NCBI RefSeq assembly: GCF_011303555.1
Contig: NZ_CP049868.1
Span: 496,001-560,000 of the forward strand
Reading direction: 5' to 3'
DNA length: 64,000 nt
Origin: Pedobacter sp. HDW13
GTDB taxonomy: Bacteria; Bacteroidota; Bacteroidia; Sphingobacteriales; Sphingobacteriaceae
Made by a program: the position numbers and the translations under genes. This document shows positions 33,050 through 43,568 of the stretch, piece by piece. Every line of letters begins with the position of its first letter. Within the stretch, counting starts at the first letter, position 1. Below the pieces are notes generated by a model, which had not been told where the DNA came from, did no database searches, and was given only the letters and a program-made list of their open reading frames with translations.

Positions 33050-35842
33050 TTATAATTTGTAGCGTAAGCCTAATAAGAAACTTGGTTTAAAAAAGTCTTT
33101 CTGAACAATGATTTTATTGTCAGGATCGCTTTGCAGGTTTAAAGGCCTTGATCCAGGAGCTTGTAAATAACTATTGTAAGATTGGTGGATTTCTAAAATA
33201 AAAGGGGCATTGGTTAAATTATTGGCCTTACCATACACAGAAAAAGCTTTACTTAATTTTTTCTCAATCGAAAAATCCAGTTGCTGGGTTGGAGCCTGCC
33301 AATAATCGAGCCCGTAATAAGGGCTAACCAAAGAGATGCGTCTACCAGTATAAACAAAGGCGGCCTGAACATCCAATCCGATTTCCGGGTTTTTATATAA
33401 TAACGATAAATTACCAACGTGCTCCGATTGCCCTTGAAGTGGCCTTGTTTCAGATAAGATCTCGCTTACAATCTGTCCGGCATCATTTCTATAAACCTGC
33501 AATTTATCAGATGTTATTTTAGATTTAGTGAAAGTATAGTTAGCCATTATACCAAACGGACCAACATACTTTGTAAATACTGCTTCCAGACCGTAATTGG
33601 TTGCTGCACCAAAATTCTGTGGCAAAAGCATCAGTTCGGTAATGCCAATTTTAGTGGCCACCAAAGAATTTCTTCCTGTTGCTGCGAATTCAATTGGATC
33701 TTGAATTTGTTTATAAAATGCGCCCAGCAATACCTGATCAGCATTTTTTGCAGAAAACAGTTCATATTTTAAATCGAAATTATCAGCAGTTGAATGGTTT
33801 AAACCCGCCGGATTACCTGATTCTTTAAATACTTCTCCCTGCTGCCCGTCGGGAATTAGCTCTGCAAATGCCGGTCTGGCTAAAGCCCGGTAATAGGATA
33901 GCCTAAAATTCTGATCTTGGTTTAAGCTATACTTAAAAATTGCACTTGGCAGGAAATCGGTATACCAAATTTTACCGCTTTTAAAAGGTACAGAAGTAGG
34001 CAACTGCGTATCATAGTTTTGATCTGTATGCTCTATCCTTAAACCTCCTAAGGCTTCTAAGCGTGGGGTAAGTAGCCATTTACCTTGAATATAACCGGCA
34101 ATAATATTCTCTTTAATGGTATAATTATTTCCACTTTCAGTAGAAAACAGCGCATCATCTGGCGTTTTAAAATTGAAAATGGCATTGTCAATTCCCGTAT
34201 ATACTTCGCCAACCAATGGCGACAAACTATAAGAATTATAATAATTTCCACGGGCTTTATTCCTTTCTACACCACCAGTTTTCAATTCAAATTTCCGGTT
34301 TAAAAGCTCAAAATTATTGGTAAAGTTTACATAAGCAGAATAATCGCGATCATCATTATGTGCCCAGGTTCTTTTCATTGGCTGTAATTTGTAATCACTC
34401 TTTGTAGCTGAGGAAGAAATGGGATACTCGTAGGTAAACTCTGCCTGATCAGGAATATGGTTATTCGCATCGGCATAAGCCAGAGACCAGTCTAACCTGC
34501 TATTTTTAGCCAATTGATGATTACCCTGAAGGGTAGAATTATAGATAGACTGATATTGCCACCTGCTTCTGCTAATGGCATCTACTAACGAGTTTAATGC
34601 AATGGTATCGCTGATTAAGCGGGTTTGATAATCATCTAACCGAACAAATACGTTAACTAAAGAAAGTTTATTTCTATCGTTTATTTTATAATCAAACTTA
34701 TCGGTTACACCCAAACGTTTAATTTGTTGAGAATAGGAACGATCTTGCAATTCGATAAATTGGGGAACATTGTTAACAGCAGGTTGCGCATTGGGCAGAA
34801 AAAATGTCGAATTGTTACCTGTAAAGCTATTTTGATAGCTACCAGAAACAATAACACCAAACTTGTTATCTTTTCCAAAACGGGTACCGATAGCCAAACC
34901 TATATTCGTATTGATCGGGTTATCCCTTTTCCTATCGAACCTTAAATTATTTAGGGGAAAATCGGCTGGGGTAGCTCTGTAATTTACGCCATTTACTTCA
35001 CTAGGTGCTTGTTTTGCAATGATAGTGGCATCGAAACCGACAAATGGACGATTGTGAAAAACGGTATTATAACCCTGATTAAAATTTACGTTAAACAGCG
35101 TTTTATTCGGTGCATCTTTCATCACCAAATTTATGGTTCCACCAATGGCATCACCTTCCATAGCAGGAATTAAGGTTTTACTTACTTCAACTCTTTCTAA
35201 TAATTCTGCAGGAAATAAATCCAAAGGTATAAACCGGTTCTTGTTATCCGGACTCGGAATTTTGACTCCATTCACCAGGGTATTGATGTAACGTTTTTCC
35301 ATACCCCTGATAATTGGATACCGACCTTCACCGGATGAACTTCGCTCTATTGTTACTCCAGAAACCCTTTGCATTACATTGGCTACTGTGATATCGGGTG
35401 AAAGTTCTATGTTTTTGGCCGAAATAATATTGACCAATTGATTGGCATTTTTTTCGAGTGTCCTGGATCTTTTATCACCTGATTGCTCTTCGCCGGCAAC
35501 ATTAATGGTATTGAGCTCTTCAACACTTGATTCGAGCTCTACATTTAAATTAAGGCTTTGATTTTGCTTAAGGCTAATGTTTAGCTTTTTAGTTTTATAG
35601 GAAACGTAATGTATTTCTAAAACATAATCACCAGATTTTAAATTTTTTAACTGGTAGTTACCATCCAATTGTACAAAAACAGCCTTCCCATTGTCTTTTA
35701 AAAAAACTGAGGCACCAATTACAGGTTCTTTGGTAACAATATCTGTAACCTTACCCCTTATGGTTTGGGCATAGCCATTTGAGGCAAACAGCATAAACAA
35801 AAATAACAGCAATAAACTGCCGAGATGATAAAGGTATTTCAT
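33050..35842 (-). CDS. TonB-dependent outer-membrane receptor (non-SusC type)
   Basis: A 930-residue receptor. The signal peptide ends near 'FASNGYAQ'. A carboxypeptidase-regulatory-like domain follows (IRGKVTDIVTKEPVIGASVF), then a plug with 'VIERSSSGEGRYPIIRGMEK' and 'LLERVEVSKTLIPAMEGDAI', then a barrel ending '...FKPSFLLGLRYKL'. The terminal aromatic/Leu residue is usual for barrel assembly. It imports a ligand too large for porins using TonB energy. It lacks a SusD gene, but is linked to a beta-helix lipoprotein and a phosphoesterase. The ligand is not predictable. Confidence 0.9.
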   Translation of the reverse strand: MKYLYHLGSLLLLFLFMLFASNGYAQTIRGKVTDIVTKEPVIGASVFLKDNGKAVFVQLDGNYQLKNLKSGDYVLEIHYVSYKTKKLNISLKQNQSLNLNVELESSVEELNTINVAGEEQSGDKRSRTLEKNANQLVNIISAKNIELSPDITVANVMQRVSGVTIERSSSGEGRYPIIRGMEKRYINTLVNGVKIPSPDNKNRFIPLDLFPAELLERVEVSKTLIPAMEGDAIGGTINLVMKDAPNKTLFNVNFNQGYNTVFHNRPFVGFDATIIAKQAPSEVNGVNYRATPADFPLNNLRFDRKRDNPINTNIGLAIGTRFGKDNKFGVIVSGSYQNSFTGNNSTFFLPNAQPAVNNVPQFIELQDRSYSQQIKRLGVTDKFDYKINDRNKLSLVNVFVRLDDYQTRLISDTIALNSLVDAISRSRWQYQSIYNSTLQGNHQLAKNSRLDWSLAYADANNHIPDQAEFTYEYPISSSATKSDYKLQPMKRTWAHNDDRDYSAYVNFTNNFELLNRKFELKTGGVERNKARGNYYNSYSLSPLVGEVYTGIDNAIFNFKTPDDALFSTESGNNYTIKENIIAGYIQGKWLLTPRLEALGGLRIEHTDQNYDTQLPTSVPFKSGKIWYTDFLPSAIFKYSLNQDQNFRLSYYRALARPAFAELIPDGQQGEVFKESGNPAGLNHSTADNFDLKYELFSAKNADQVLLGAFYKQIQDPIEFAATGRNSLVATKIGITELMLLPQNFGAATNYGLEAVFTKYVGPFGIMANYTFTKSKITSDKLQVYRNDAGQIVSEILSETRPLQGQSEHVGNLSLLYKNPEIGLDVQAAFVYTGRRISLVSPYYGLDYWQAPTQQLDFSIEKKLSKAFSVYGKANNLTNAPFILEIHQSYNSYLQAPGSRPLNLQSDPDNKIIVQKDFFKPSFLLGLRYKL

Positions 35843-35973
35843 AAGCCTTTTTTATTTTTTTTACAAAGAGAGCTTATGAAATCTGTAGTAATTCTGATTT
35901 TCAGAACTACTACAAAAAGATTAATTTATTGATAATAAGAAATTAACATACAGACAGGCATTTGAACGAGGAG

Positions 35974-36294
35974 CTAATATCCCATTACTTCATTTTCGTT
36001 TGTAAAATTGGTAATGAAAGCAAAATCATCAACAGGAGAATTTACAGAAAATCTTAGGCTAGCCAGTTTAGACCAATTGTTTTTTATACCTTTTGCTGAA
36101 AATATATCTAAACCACCCATTCCAGGTAGTCCCCTACTGGAGTAATATAAAGTACCATCTGCTGCAATGTTAAGGGACATTTCGTCCTGACTGGTATTAA
36201 CTCCTGAACTCGCACTCTGAGGTTTCCCCCAACTACCATCGCTTTGCAACTGGCAATACCAGATATCTGTCATAAAAGATAACCGGTAAAACAC
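35974..36294 (-). pseudogene. Fragment of a PD40/WD40-type beta-propeller OmpA-family protein
   Basis: 106 residues read 'DIWYCQLQSDGSWGKPQSAS', 'TSQDEMSLNIAADGTLYYSS' and 'RGLPGMGGLDIFSAKGIKNN'. This is the repeat pattern of the PD40 propellers found in Bacteroidota OmpA-like (PorE-type) proteins. The N-terminal leader and the C-terminal OmpA domain are missing. The ends abut IS-like and inverted-repeat sequence. It is a leftover of a larger gene of 600 or more residues. Confidence 0.6.
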
Positions 36295-36417
36295 CGAGTG
36301 ACTATCGAAAAGAATGTATGCGTTCCACCTATGAGTATTAAAAGGAACAATTTAGGTAATTGCTCGGCAGTCAAATTCGTGTACAGTTTGGTCCGAAACG
36401 GACTGCCAAGTTTCGGA

Positions 36418-36660
36418 TTCTTCCCCAATTTTGGTGGTTTTAGTTGCTAAATGCTTGAATGCATCTAATGAAAGTATTGGATATGATGCTCTAAATGCAG
36501 CTATCATGTCACACCTAGATTAATAACCATTCATTTTTAACCCGAAAAAGAAATTTACCCTGTTAAACAATTATTCCCCAAAATTTGAGGACTTGAGCAT
36601 CGTTAAAAACTTTTGTTGCACTCATAAGCTAAATTATTGACCACCAAAATTGGGGAAGAA
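36418..36660. mobile_element. MITE-like element or decayed IS with perfect 21-base inverted repeats
   Basis: TTCTTCCCCAATTTTGGTGGT at 36418-36438 is repeated exactly in inverted form at 36640-36660, enclosing about 200 A/T-rich bases without an ORF. The ends with GG(A)TTCTTCC recall ISL3-type termini, an impression only. The element separates the propeller fragment from the polysaccharide locus. Confidence 0.6.
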
Positions 36661-36691
36661 CCAGTTTCGTTGAAATACACAATATGATGTA

Positions 36692-36714
36692 CCGCCCTGA
36701 ATTTACTTGTCGTT
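36692..36714 (+). repeat. Second copy of the 23-base shared sequence (see 6681-6703)
   Basis: CCGCCCTGAATTTACTTGTC plus GTT, one mismatch from the copy at 6681. It lies 32 bases outside the MITE-like element. Probably the terminus of a lost insertion element. Confidence 0.5.
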
Positions 36715-36785
36715 TGGTCTAATACGGGTTTTGCTTTAAATAACTACTGGTTTGGCAAATTCAACTAATACAATCAATAGAGATC

Positions 36786-39172
36786 TTAAAATCGAATCCG
36801 ATACCTCCTTCCTTTCTCTGTATCAAGTGTTTTAAAACTTGTTCTATACCTCAATCGGCAACTTCCTCCCTGTTTAGCAAATATCTCAAGGAATATGAGT
36901 TTCCCGGTTTGCCACTTTGCACTAATTTCGAAACCACCACGAGCAACCAGCCCCGAAAAACTGCCATCAGGCCACTCTAGCGGTAAGGCAGGTAATAGTT
37001 CGATATATCCTTGATGACTCTGCACCAACATCTCGGCAATGCCTGCCCCTCCGCCATAATTTCCATCAATTTGAAATGGCGATGCACATAAAAGATTAGG
37101 ATAAGTACCTCCTTCTCCGGCTTTCAGCATGCTGGCCGGGCGGAATAGCTTCTTTAACGCCTCGTATGCCAATTCACTTTTCCCCAATCGTGCCCATAAA
37201 TTTATCCTCCATGCTAAAGCCCAGCCCTGGCCTTCGTTCGTTCGCATTTCTAAAGTCTTTTTAACAGCTTCAACCAATTTAGGGGTCCGATCTAATGTTA
37301 TACTACTACCAGGGTATGCAGCAAATAAATGCGAAACATGGCGATGGGTAGGTTCTTCATCTTTCCAGTCGTGATACCATTCCTGCAAATTACCCCCTTG
37401 CCAATTTGATAGGCATAAAGTTTGGCTAAGGCAATTTTTACGCTCAACTGCATAGCTGTGTCTTTATTAAGTATGGTAGCAGCCTGTAAAAAATCAGCAA
37501 ACAGCTCGCGGATTATAGCTAAATCAGCAGTTGCACCATATAGCGTTTGCCCTTTATAGCCTTTATCGGTTACATAAATGTTCTCCGGAGAGATGGTCGG
37601 AGCAGTAACTAGGTTTCCATTGTTATCTGAAACTAAGAAATCCATGCAAAATTGCACTGCACCTTTCATCAATGGATAGGCTAGTTTTTCTAAGTAAATT
37701 TTATCATGGGTAAATGCGTAATGCTCCCAAAGATGGGTAGACAGCCAATTACCTCCCATCGACCAGGTAGACCAGATGGGGATACCTTTACCAAATGCGC
37801 CAACCGGATTGCTCATTGCCCATATATCACTATTGTGATGGGCCACCCATCCGCTGGCATTATAATAATTTTTAGCTGTAACGGTTCCTGTTTTGGCTAG
37901 GCTGGCAATAAAATCGAACAAAGGTTGGTGCATTTCCGGCAAATTTCCGGTCTCAGCTCCCCAATAATTCATTTGTAAATTGATATTGGTGGTATAATTG
38001 CTAGCCCATGGTGGTCTAATGGCTTCGTTCCATATGCCTTGTAAATTATTGGGTACACCACCCGGCCTCGATGAGCTTAGAAGTAGATACCTACTGTATT
38101 GATAGTAAAGAGCAATTAAACCATTATCACTCTTATCTACTGTAAATTTGTTTAAACGAGCTGCCGTGTTTAAATTCCCCGCTCCACTGTAACCTAAATT
38201 AAGTTTCACACGGTTAAAGTATTTACGAAAATCTTTGGTGTGTTGTAATAAAATCCCTGTATAGGTTTGCTGTTGTGCTTTTGTAAGGTAAGTTTGTGCA
38301 ATAGCTTTTTCATCCTTTCCATCAGTGGCAGGATTTTTATCCGGACCATTGTAACTGGTAGCAATAGATAGAAGTAAAACAGCCTCGGTAGCGTTTGATA
38401 TGATTAAACTGGTATCGCCAGTTTTCTGCATTCCGTCGGTTTTTAACACTTTCAATAAGGCCGTAAACCTCATTGTATTTTCATCATCGAAAACAATGGT
38501 ACTCGGAAGGTGCGAACGGAAATCTTTCTCTTTATGTGATAAAGACCTACCATTAAGACTAAGTACTTGATTGCTAACTAATGATTTGGCCTTTAGTAAA
38601 GAATTGAAACGGCAGGCAAAGTCTAACTTGTTTTTTCCTTTGGCAGTTATTCTAATTACAATTAGCCGATTGGGATGAGAGGCAAAAACCTCTCGCGTAT
38701 AAACAGTTTCATCACTTGTAAATACGGTTTTGGCAATTGCATTTTGAATATCTAGTTCTCGACGGTAGGCGCTAACATCCTTAATATTTTTAAAATCAAG
38801 AAATAAGTTCCCAAGTGGCGCATATGATTCGCTATAGCTGCCCTGCATAAACCGCATAAGCGAATCAGCCTTTTTGTAGTTTTCTTGAAATAGTGCTTCT
38901 CTAATCAGGCCTAAATAATTCTTTGCATTCGGGTTCATGTTTGGATCAACCGGTGCACCACCCCACAAGGTCGATTCATTTAATGATAACCTTTCGGTTT
39001 GGGTTCCACCATATACCATGGCGCCCAAACTACCGTTTCCAAGTGGAAGCGCATCTACAAACTTTTCTGCAGGTTGGGTGTACCATAATTTTAAATCCTG
39101 CTGTTGTGCAAAGCAAGCTGAAGATATAAACAACAGAAAAAGACAGATGTAAGTTTTAAATGAGTTAAACAT
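36786..39172 (-). CDS. GH95 alpha-L-fucosidase, one frame break
   Basis: Two overlapping frames join into about 790 residues, the usual size of GH95. The first part (from ATG 39172) has a signal peptide (ending SSACFAQ) and 'AEKFVDALPLGNGSLGAMVY' and 'LQGIWNEAIRPPWASNYTTN', which are strong GH95 motifs. It breaks at 'YAYQIGKG'. The second frame continues 'LQEWYHDWKDEEPTHRHVSH' and 'FQIDGNYGGGAGIAEML' to 36786. One extra G in the five-base run at 37393-37397 restores the frame. It should release L-fucose (or L-galactose) from glycan ends in the periplasm. Downstream end of the polysaccharide locus. Confidence 0.88.
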
Positions 39173-39195
39173 TTGTTTTTAGCTTAAAGTTAATA

Positions 39196-40449
39196 TTAAT
39201 TGCCCGCAGCATGGTCTTTTAAAAAAGCATTACCTGTCCAGGCTTTCTGTGATGTCCATAGTCCGGCAGGGGCTGTCCAGAATGTATTATCGGCCGGTAA
39301 TCCCAGTGGTAAAAAACCAAGAGTTGCCATATAAAGGCTTCCTGTGCAGGTGTAAGGATCGGCAATTTCTGGTTGGTGACCATTAAAGCCCAGCACTAAC
39401 CAGCCTTGTTCATCAAAATTCTGGTTGCCCGCGTACATATTTTGAAATACTTTTGTTAGTGCACACCTTACCTGTGCCGGACTTAATTCATTTGGTAACT
39501 TCTCATCTAACGCTACCTGCGCCAGGGTTTGAAAAGCAGCTGTACGATAAGTTACACTTCTACCTATAGGAGGGTATTCGCCGGTTGAGGAAATCATCCG
39601 TTCGGTAATTTGAGCATAACGTACAGCCCGGTTAGTTACCTTAAACAATTGTGCTTCAGCCATTTTTTTCTTGGCTACCATCACTTTTAAAATATCCATC
39701 ATCATGGGGTGGATAACGTAAGCATTGTAATAATCTGTACTGAAACTAGCTCCGTCAGAATACCATCCGTCTCCAACATACCACTCATTTAGCTTGTTAA
39801 TAGCAGTCATGGTACGATAAGGTTCATACTCCTCCCCCACGCTCAATAGCCAGGCCTCTTCAATAGCCTGAAACAAAAGCCAGTTGTTGTATGCGCCGGT
39901 TCTGTTTCTTAACGACTTAACTTCTGCTATGTACCTTTTCTGAGTGGTTTCATTTAATGCTTTCCAAACATTAGGCGCTCGTAAAAAGCCTTGTACAACA
40001 TAGGCTGCATCTACAATTGGTTGTGCATCTGTTCTGAAGTTAATGTAATCGGCACTTAGCGGATCTACAGCATTAGTTAAAGCCTGGATTGTCTCTGACT
40101 TAAATCTTGCCCTTAATTTTCCTTCTTCCGTATCATCATCAGGCAGGTTTAACCATGGGGCAATGCCCGCAAAGGTCCGGCCTAAAGCTTCGGTATAACC
40201 AACTTCTTTTACATTATTATAGTAATGAGGGGCTACTTCAGTAGCCATATTTTTTTTCAGGGTATTATTAGCCAGGTTATGGATAACGGGGTAAGCTATT
40301 TTATACAATGTTTTTACCCAAAAGGCCCTGTCCTGTACCCCCGTGGCTACCGCATTTGTTTTCGTTTTCTTCCCTGATTGGGCACGGCTGGCAAAATTTG
40401 TTACTAAAAACGTAACTCCTATTAAAAAGGCATATTTAAAGTTGTTCAT
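39196..40449 (-). CDS. DUF2264 family protein, probable glycoside-active enzyme
   Basis: A 417-residue protein with an export signal (MNNFKYAFLIGVTFLVTNFA). 'TFAGIAPWLNLPDDDTEEGK', 'NWLLFQAIEEAWLLSVGEEY' and 'NEWYVGDGWYSDGASFSTDY' are DUF2264 hallmarks. The alpha/alpha-toroid-like pattern resembles glycoside hydrolases and uronidases, and members are common in polysaccharide loci. Some DUF2264 relatives may act as glucuronidases, but I cannot confirm this for the present protein. It lies between GH105 (11 bases) and GH95 (23 bases), all in one operon. Confidence 0.8.
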   Translation of the reverse strand: MNNFKYAFLIGVTFLVTNFASRAQSGKKTKTNAVATGVQDRAFWVKTLYKIAYPVIHNLANNTLKKNMATEVAPHYYNNVKEVGYTEALGRTFAGIAPWLNLPDDDTEEGKLRARFKSETIQALTNAVDPLSADYINFRTDAQPIVDAAYVVQGFLRAPNVWKALNETTQKRYIAEVKSLRNRTGAYNNWLLFQAIEEAWLLSVGEEYEPYRTMTAINKLNEWYVGDGWYSDGASFSTDYYNAYVIHPMMMDILKVMVAKKKMAEAQLFKVTNRAVRYAQITERMISSTGEYPPIGRSVTYRTAAFQTLAQVALDEKLPNELSPAQVRCALTKVFQNMYAGNQNFDEQGWLVLGFNGHQPEIADPYTCTGSLYMATLGFLPLGLPADNTFWTAPAGLWTSQKAWTGNAFLKDHAAGN

Positions 40450-40460
40450 ACCTGATATTG

Positions 40461-41828
40461 TTATTTAGTATTGATTTCGAAAAATTGATTGGTTCCGGCG
40501 TTAAGGCTTGCGTTGAAGTGTATTCCGGTTATCTTTTCTCCTTCATAACTTGTATTTAAAGGTACAATTTCACCAGTAGCAGCATTTCTTACTATTAACT
40601 GGCTAGCTTCTTTTACCTTTAACTTCTTTACAATACGAGGCCAGGCCACTTTTATGGTTTGCTCGGCTTGGGTTGAAGCCCCATTATAGGCTTCAGCAAT
40701 GAGGCCATTATCCTGCGTTAATGAAAGACGAAACATTTCGCTCCCTGCCAGGAGAAACGCACCAACACCAAAAACATCAGTATCTTCATAGCCTACCTTA
40801 TCTGGTGCAGCTCCCTGGGCCTGTACAAAGCCCAGCTTCCCGTCAGGGTGTACAGCAGATTTTAATGCATCCCAGGCCTTTGAAACAACAGGCTTATATT
40901 TTTTAGCGGGGATAATTCTGTTATTTATTCCCCAAGCCATTGCATAACAAATAAATCCCGTTCCGCTTGTCTCTTTGGTAGGATAACTCTCGGGATCGAG
41001 CAGGCTGGCATGCCAGCTTCCATCTGCCTGCTGCAATGAAGCTAATTTACTGGCCATATTTGTAAACAGTTTCAATAACTTATTGCGCTGAGGATGATTT
41101 TCGGGCGTTACAGACAGCAAGCGTGCTAAACCTCCAATCACCCATCCGTTACCTCTGCTCCAGAAAACCTTAGCTCCGTTTTTCTCTTTTTTATTAAAAT
41201 AACGGCTATCTCTGTAAAAAAGATATTCGTCTTTATCATATAGGTAGGCGGTAGATTTCCACCAAAGTTCGATTGATTTGTTGAGATATTTTGCATCTCC
41301 TGTTGCCTGTGTTAAATAGCCCAATGCTGGCGGCCCCATAAACATGGCATCACACCAGGCCCATTCGCGGGTGTAAATATTATTTTTCCATTCTAAACTT
41401 TCTAAATGCGGTAAAGTAACAATGGTATCGGCCAGGGCTTTAAACTTTCGGATATATTCGGGATTTTTATAAACTGTATACAGCTGCGAATAAAGCTGGC
41501 CAACACAATAGTCATCGGCAAAATAACGGTAACTTCCCGTATCCCATTTATTATCCGCACCAACCCTTTTTAATTTGTTATAATATTGTTCGTCATTGGC
41601 TAGTTTAGCCCAGGCCATCATGCCTGCATACATCGCGCCACTGGTCCAGTCTTTTTTCGGGTTTTTCCATCCCTGGGTTTCCAAATTTTGCCATTGCCAA
41701 TCCGCCACTTTTTTCATTTGATAGCAAATAGAGTCGTCAGCTAATAGTTTACGTTTACCGCTGGATTTTGTTTGTGCCAACAAATTAATTTGGGTAAAAA
41801 AGAGCAGTCCAAATAGGATTTTTTTCAT
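40461..41828 (-). CDS. GH105 unsaturated rhamnogalacturonyl hydrolase-type enzyme
   Basis: A 455-residue protein with a signal peptide (MKKILFGLLFFTQINLLAQ). The (alpha/alpha)6-barrel signature is clear: 'DWTSGAMYAGMMAWAKL', 'YFADDYCVGQLYSQLY', 'EWAWCDAMFMGPPALGYL' and 'FWSRGNGWVIGGLARLL'. Asp160 in the third motif corresponds to the catalytic Asp of characterised GH105 enzymes. GH105 removes unsaturated uronic acids left by pectin or rhamnogalacturonan lyases. A short C-terminal beta domain follows. A terminator hairpin lies upstream, so it probably has its own promoter or is expressed by read-through. Confidence 0.9.
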   Translation of the reverse strand: MKKILFGLLFFTQINLLAQTKSSGKRKLLADDSICYQMKKVADWQWQNLETQGWKNPKKDWTSGAMYAGMMAWAKLANDEQYYNKLKRVGADNKWDTGSYRYFADDYCVGQLYSQLYTVYKNPEYIRKFKALADTIVTLPHLESLEWKNNIYTREWAWCDAMFMGPPALGYLTQATGDAKYLNKSIELWWKSTAYLYDKDEYLFYRDSRYFNKKEKNGAKVFWSRGNGWVIGGLARLLSVTPENHPQRNKLLKLFTNMASKLASLQQADGSWHASLLDPESYPTKETSGTGFICYAMAWGINNRIIPAKKYKPVVSKAWDALKSAVHPDGKLGFVQAQGAAPDKVGYEDTDVFGVGAFLLAGSEMFRLSLTQDNGLIAEAYNGASTQAEQTIKVAWPRIVKKLKVKEASQLIVRNAATGEIVPLNTSYEGEKITGIHFNASLNAGTNQFFEINTK

Positions 41829-41851
41829 TGTGTGTTTTTAAGTATTAAAAA

Positions 41852-41889
41852 AAGGAATGACAGGCAAAAATTAATGCCCATCATTCCTT
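41852..41889 (-). terminator. Rho-independent terminator within the polysaccharide locus
   Basis: AAGGAATGA / TCATTCCTT arms with an inner GGCA/TGCC pair form a strong hairpin, followed on the complement by a run of seven T. It separates the metalloprotease and SusCD genes from the three enzyme genes downstream. Confidence 0.7.
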
Positions 41890-41981
41890 AGCATTATAAG
41901 ATTTTATCAAAAAGTAGCGGTTTTTCGAGGCCCGGCATCAGATACCGCTAAAATTTATGCCTTATTCATTTATCGTTCTTA

Positions 41982-43523
41982 TTAGTTTTTATAAATCCCG
42001 AGTTCTGCAATACATGATTTATTAGGTTCTGCAGTGTCATAATTCGACTTTACCAGCACCTTAAAATACCTGAACGTTTTTGTCGAATCAAATGCCAGTT
42101 TAGATGCCGTTTTAACATTTGGCACCACATAGTTCCCGGTCGATTCCCAATTTATATTATCGGTACTGATCAACACTTCAACGTTTTTTACCATTCTGTA
42201 AACATCCTGACGTTGGTTAATTGTAAGTCCATCCGCCTGTAATTGCTTGTTCATATCAATAATCAGATAATGTGGTAAAATTGCTGCAGGCTGCGAAAAT
42301 TTGGCAAACCAAAAGGTGCTTAAGTTATCATCAATTACTTTTAAGCCTTCGTAAGTCGCTTCTTCCGAACTTACATTAATTACCCTCCAAGCAGATTTAT
42401 CCGGTCCCGGGGTTATATTAATAACAGGAAGGTTGTTCAAAAAGTTAAAATCATACGTTGTATTTGTAACTACCCCATTTTCATGAATCAGTTTTACTTT
42501 CAATTCAGCTGGATTATTTGCTTTATAGGTATTATTCATTTCAGTCATTGGTAATTCCACATAAAAACTATCCGTACCAATTACATCAGAACGCCAGGTA
42601 ACCGCGTTATAATCTTTATTCACTCCTACACCTTCATTATTATAATTAGGATCCAGGTAATAGGTAACATTAGTAACCGCAACGTTGCTGGTAAATCTGC
42701 CTGAAGCAATAATGGCTCCTTTAGTAGCTGAGTAGGAAGCATACATTCTCTTAATACCAGCTGTTACAGCACCATAGTAAGTAATGGGCGATTGCTTTTG
42801 AAAAATCTGGTTGGTATTTAAAATAGCACAATCTGCTTCGGTTAAAAATGTAGGCGACTTACCATAAGTTCCATTACCACTCCCCATTAAAGAAGTACCA
42901 TAATTGGGGTCATTTATTCTCGATTCCCGCTGCCTGTTGTGTGGTAAATTTAAACCATGCCCCAGCTCGTGTGCTAAACCACCCTGGCCGCCCAACACCA
43001 CCCCATCCTCTCCTTTATCTGGCCAGAAACAATACTTGCCATAGCCAACATAAGGATTGTCTATTTTATTATCCGGACTGATAATTAAGGTATGTTCGCC
43101 GGATTTCTCTCCTGGATGAGCAGTGAAGTAAGCCTCTACTTCCGTAATAATACCTGTTAAGTTAGCGTTTGTATACTTATCGGCTGTTAGCTTGGCAGGT
43201 ATAGTTACAATTTTAATTCTGGTTTTGTTTAGTTTGGTTAATAAACCAAAAGTTTTAAATCCGTAACCATTTGCCTGCATCTGGTCACCATAAAATTTAG
43301 CTAATTTGAGCAAAATTTCACTTAACCTGCGTTCATATTCAGGTTTTGCCGGATTATCGGTTGGCACAAAGTACACTACATTTAAGTTATAAGTATGATC
43401 GCTTGTAAAACCTGTGTCAACCACTGCGACAGGAGTTGATGTTTCAACAATTTCTACTGGAACGTTTTTTGTACAAGCCGCAAAAAAAAGCGGCAGGCAC
43501 AACCATAGGAATGTTTTTTTCAT
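41982..43523 (-). CDS. Zinc metalloprotease lipoprotein with F5/8C (discoidin-like) carbohydrate-binding domain
   Basis: A 513-residue lipoprotein (lipobox 'LFFAACTKN', Cys17). Residues about 40-260 are a metallopeptidase with HELGHGLNLPH at 185-195 (HExxHxxxxxH) and a downstream 'SLMGSGNGTYG' Met-turn-like segment. Residues about 360-513 look like an F5/8 type C domain: 'EATYEGLKVIDDNLSTFWFA', 'PHYLIIDMNKQLQADGLTIN', 'KNVEVLISTDNINWE' and 'FRYFKVLVKSN'. It probably sits on the cell surface and cuts protein backbones of glycoproteins bound by the discoidin-like domain. It lies directly downstream of SusD in the locus. A protease among glycan enzymes suggests a proteoglycan-like target. Confidence 0.8.
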   Translation of the reverse strand: MKKTFLWLCLPLFFAACTKNVPVEIVETSTPVAVVDTGFTSDHTYNLNVVYFVPTDNPAKPEYERRLSEILLKLAKFYGDQMQANGYGFKTFGLLTKLNKTRIKIVTIPAKLTADKYTNANLTGIITEVEAYFTAHPGEKSGEHTLIISPDNKIDNPYVGYGKYCFWPDKGEDGVVLGGQGGLAHELGHGLNLPHNRQRESRINDPNYGTSLMGSGNGTYGKSPTFLTEADCAILNTNQIFQKQSPITYYGAVTAGIKRMYASYSATKGAIIASGRFTSNVAVTNVTYYLDPNYNNEGVGVNKDYNAVTWRSDVIGTDSFYVELPMTEMNNTYKANNPAELKVKLIHENGVVTNTTYDFNFLNNLPVINITPGPDKSAWRVINVSSEEATYEGLKVIDDNLSTFWFAKFSQPAAILPHYLIIDMNKQLQADGLTINQRQDVYRMVKNVEVLISTDNINWESTGNYVVPNVKTASKLAFDSTKTFRYFKVLVKSNYDTAEPNKSCIAELGIYKN

Positions 43524-43568
43524 TTTGGGTACATTAATAGGTTGATTATATTGATTTACTATAAGGCT

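Noticed and set aside
36661..36785. A coding remnant reading MMYRPEFTCRLV
   Set aside because: Only a dozen codons, overlapping the 23-base shared sequence; better treated as an element end than a gene.
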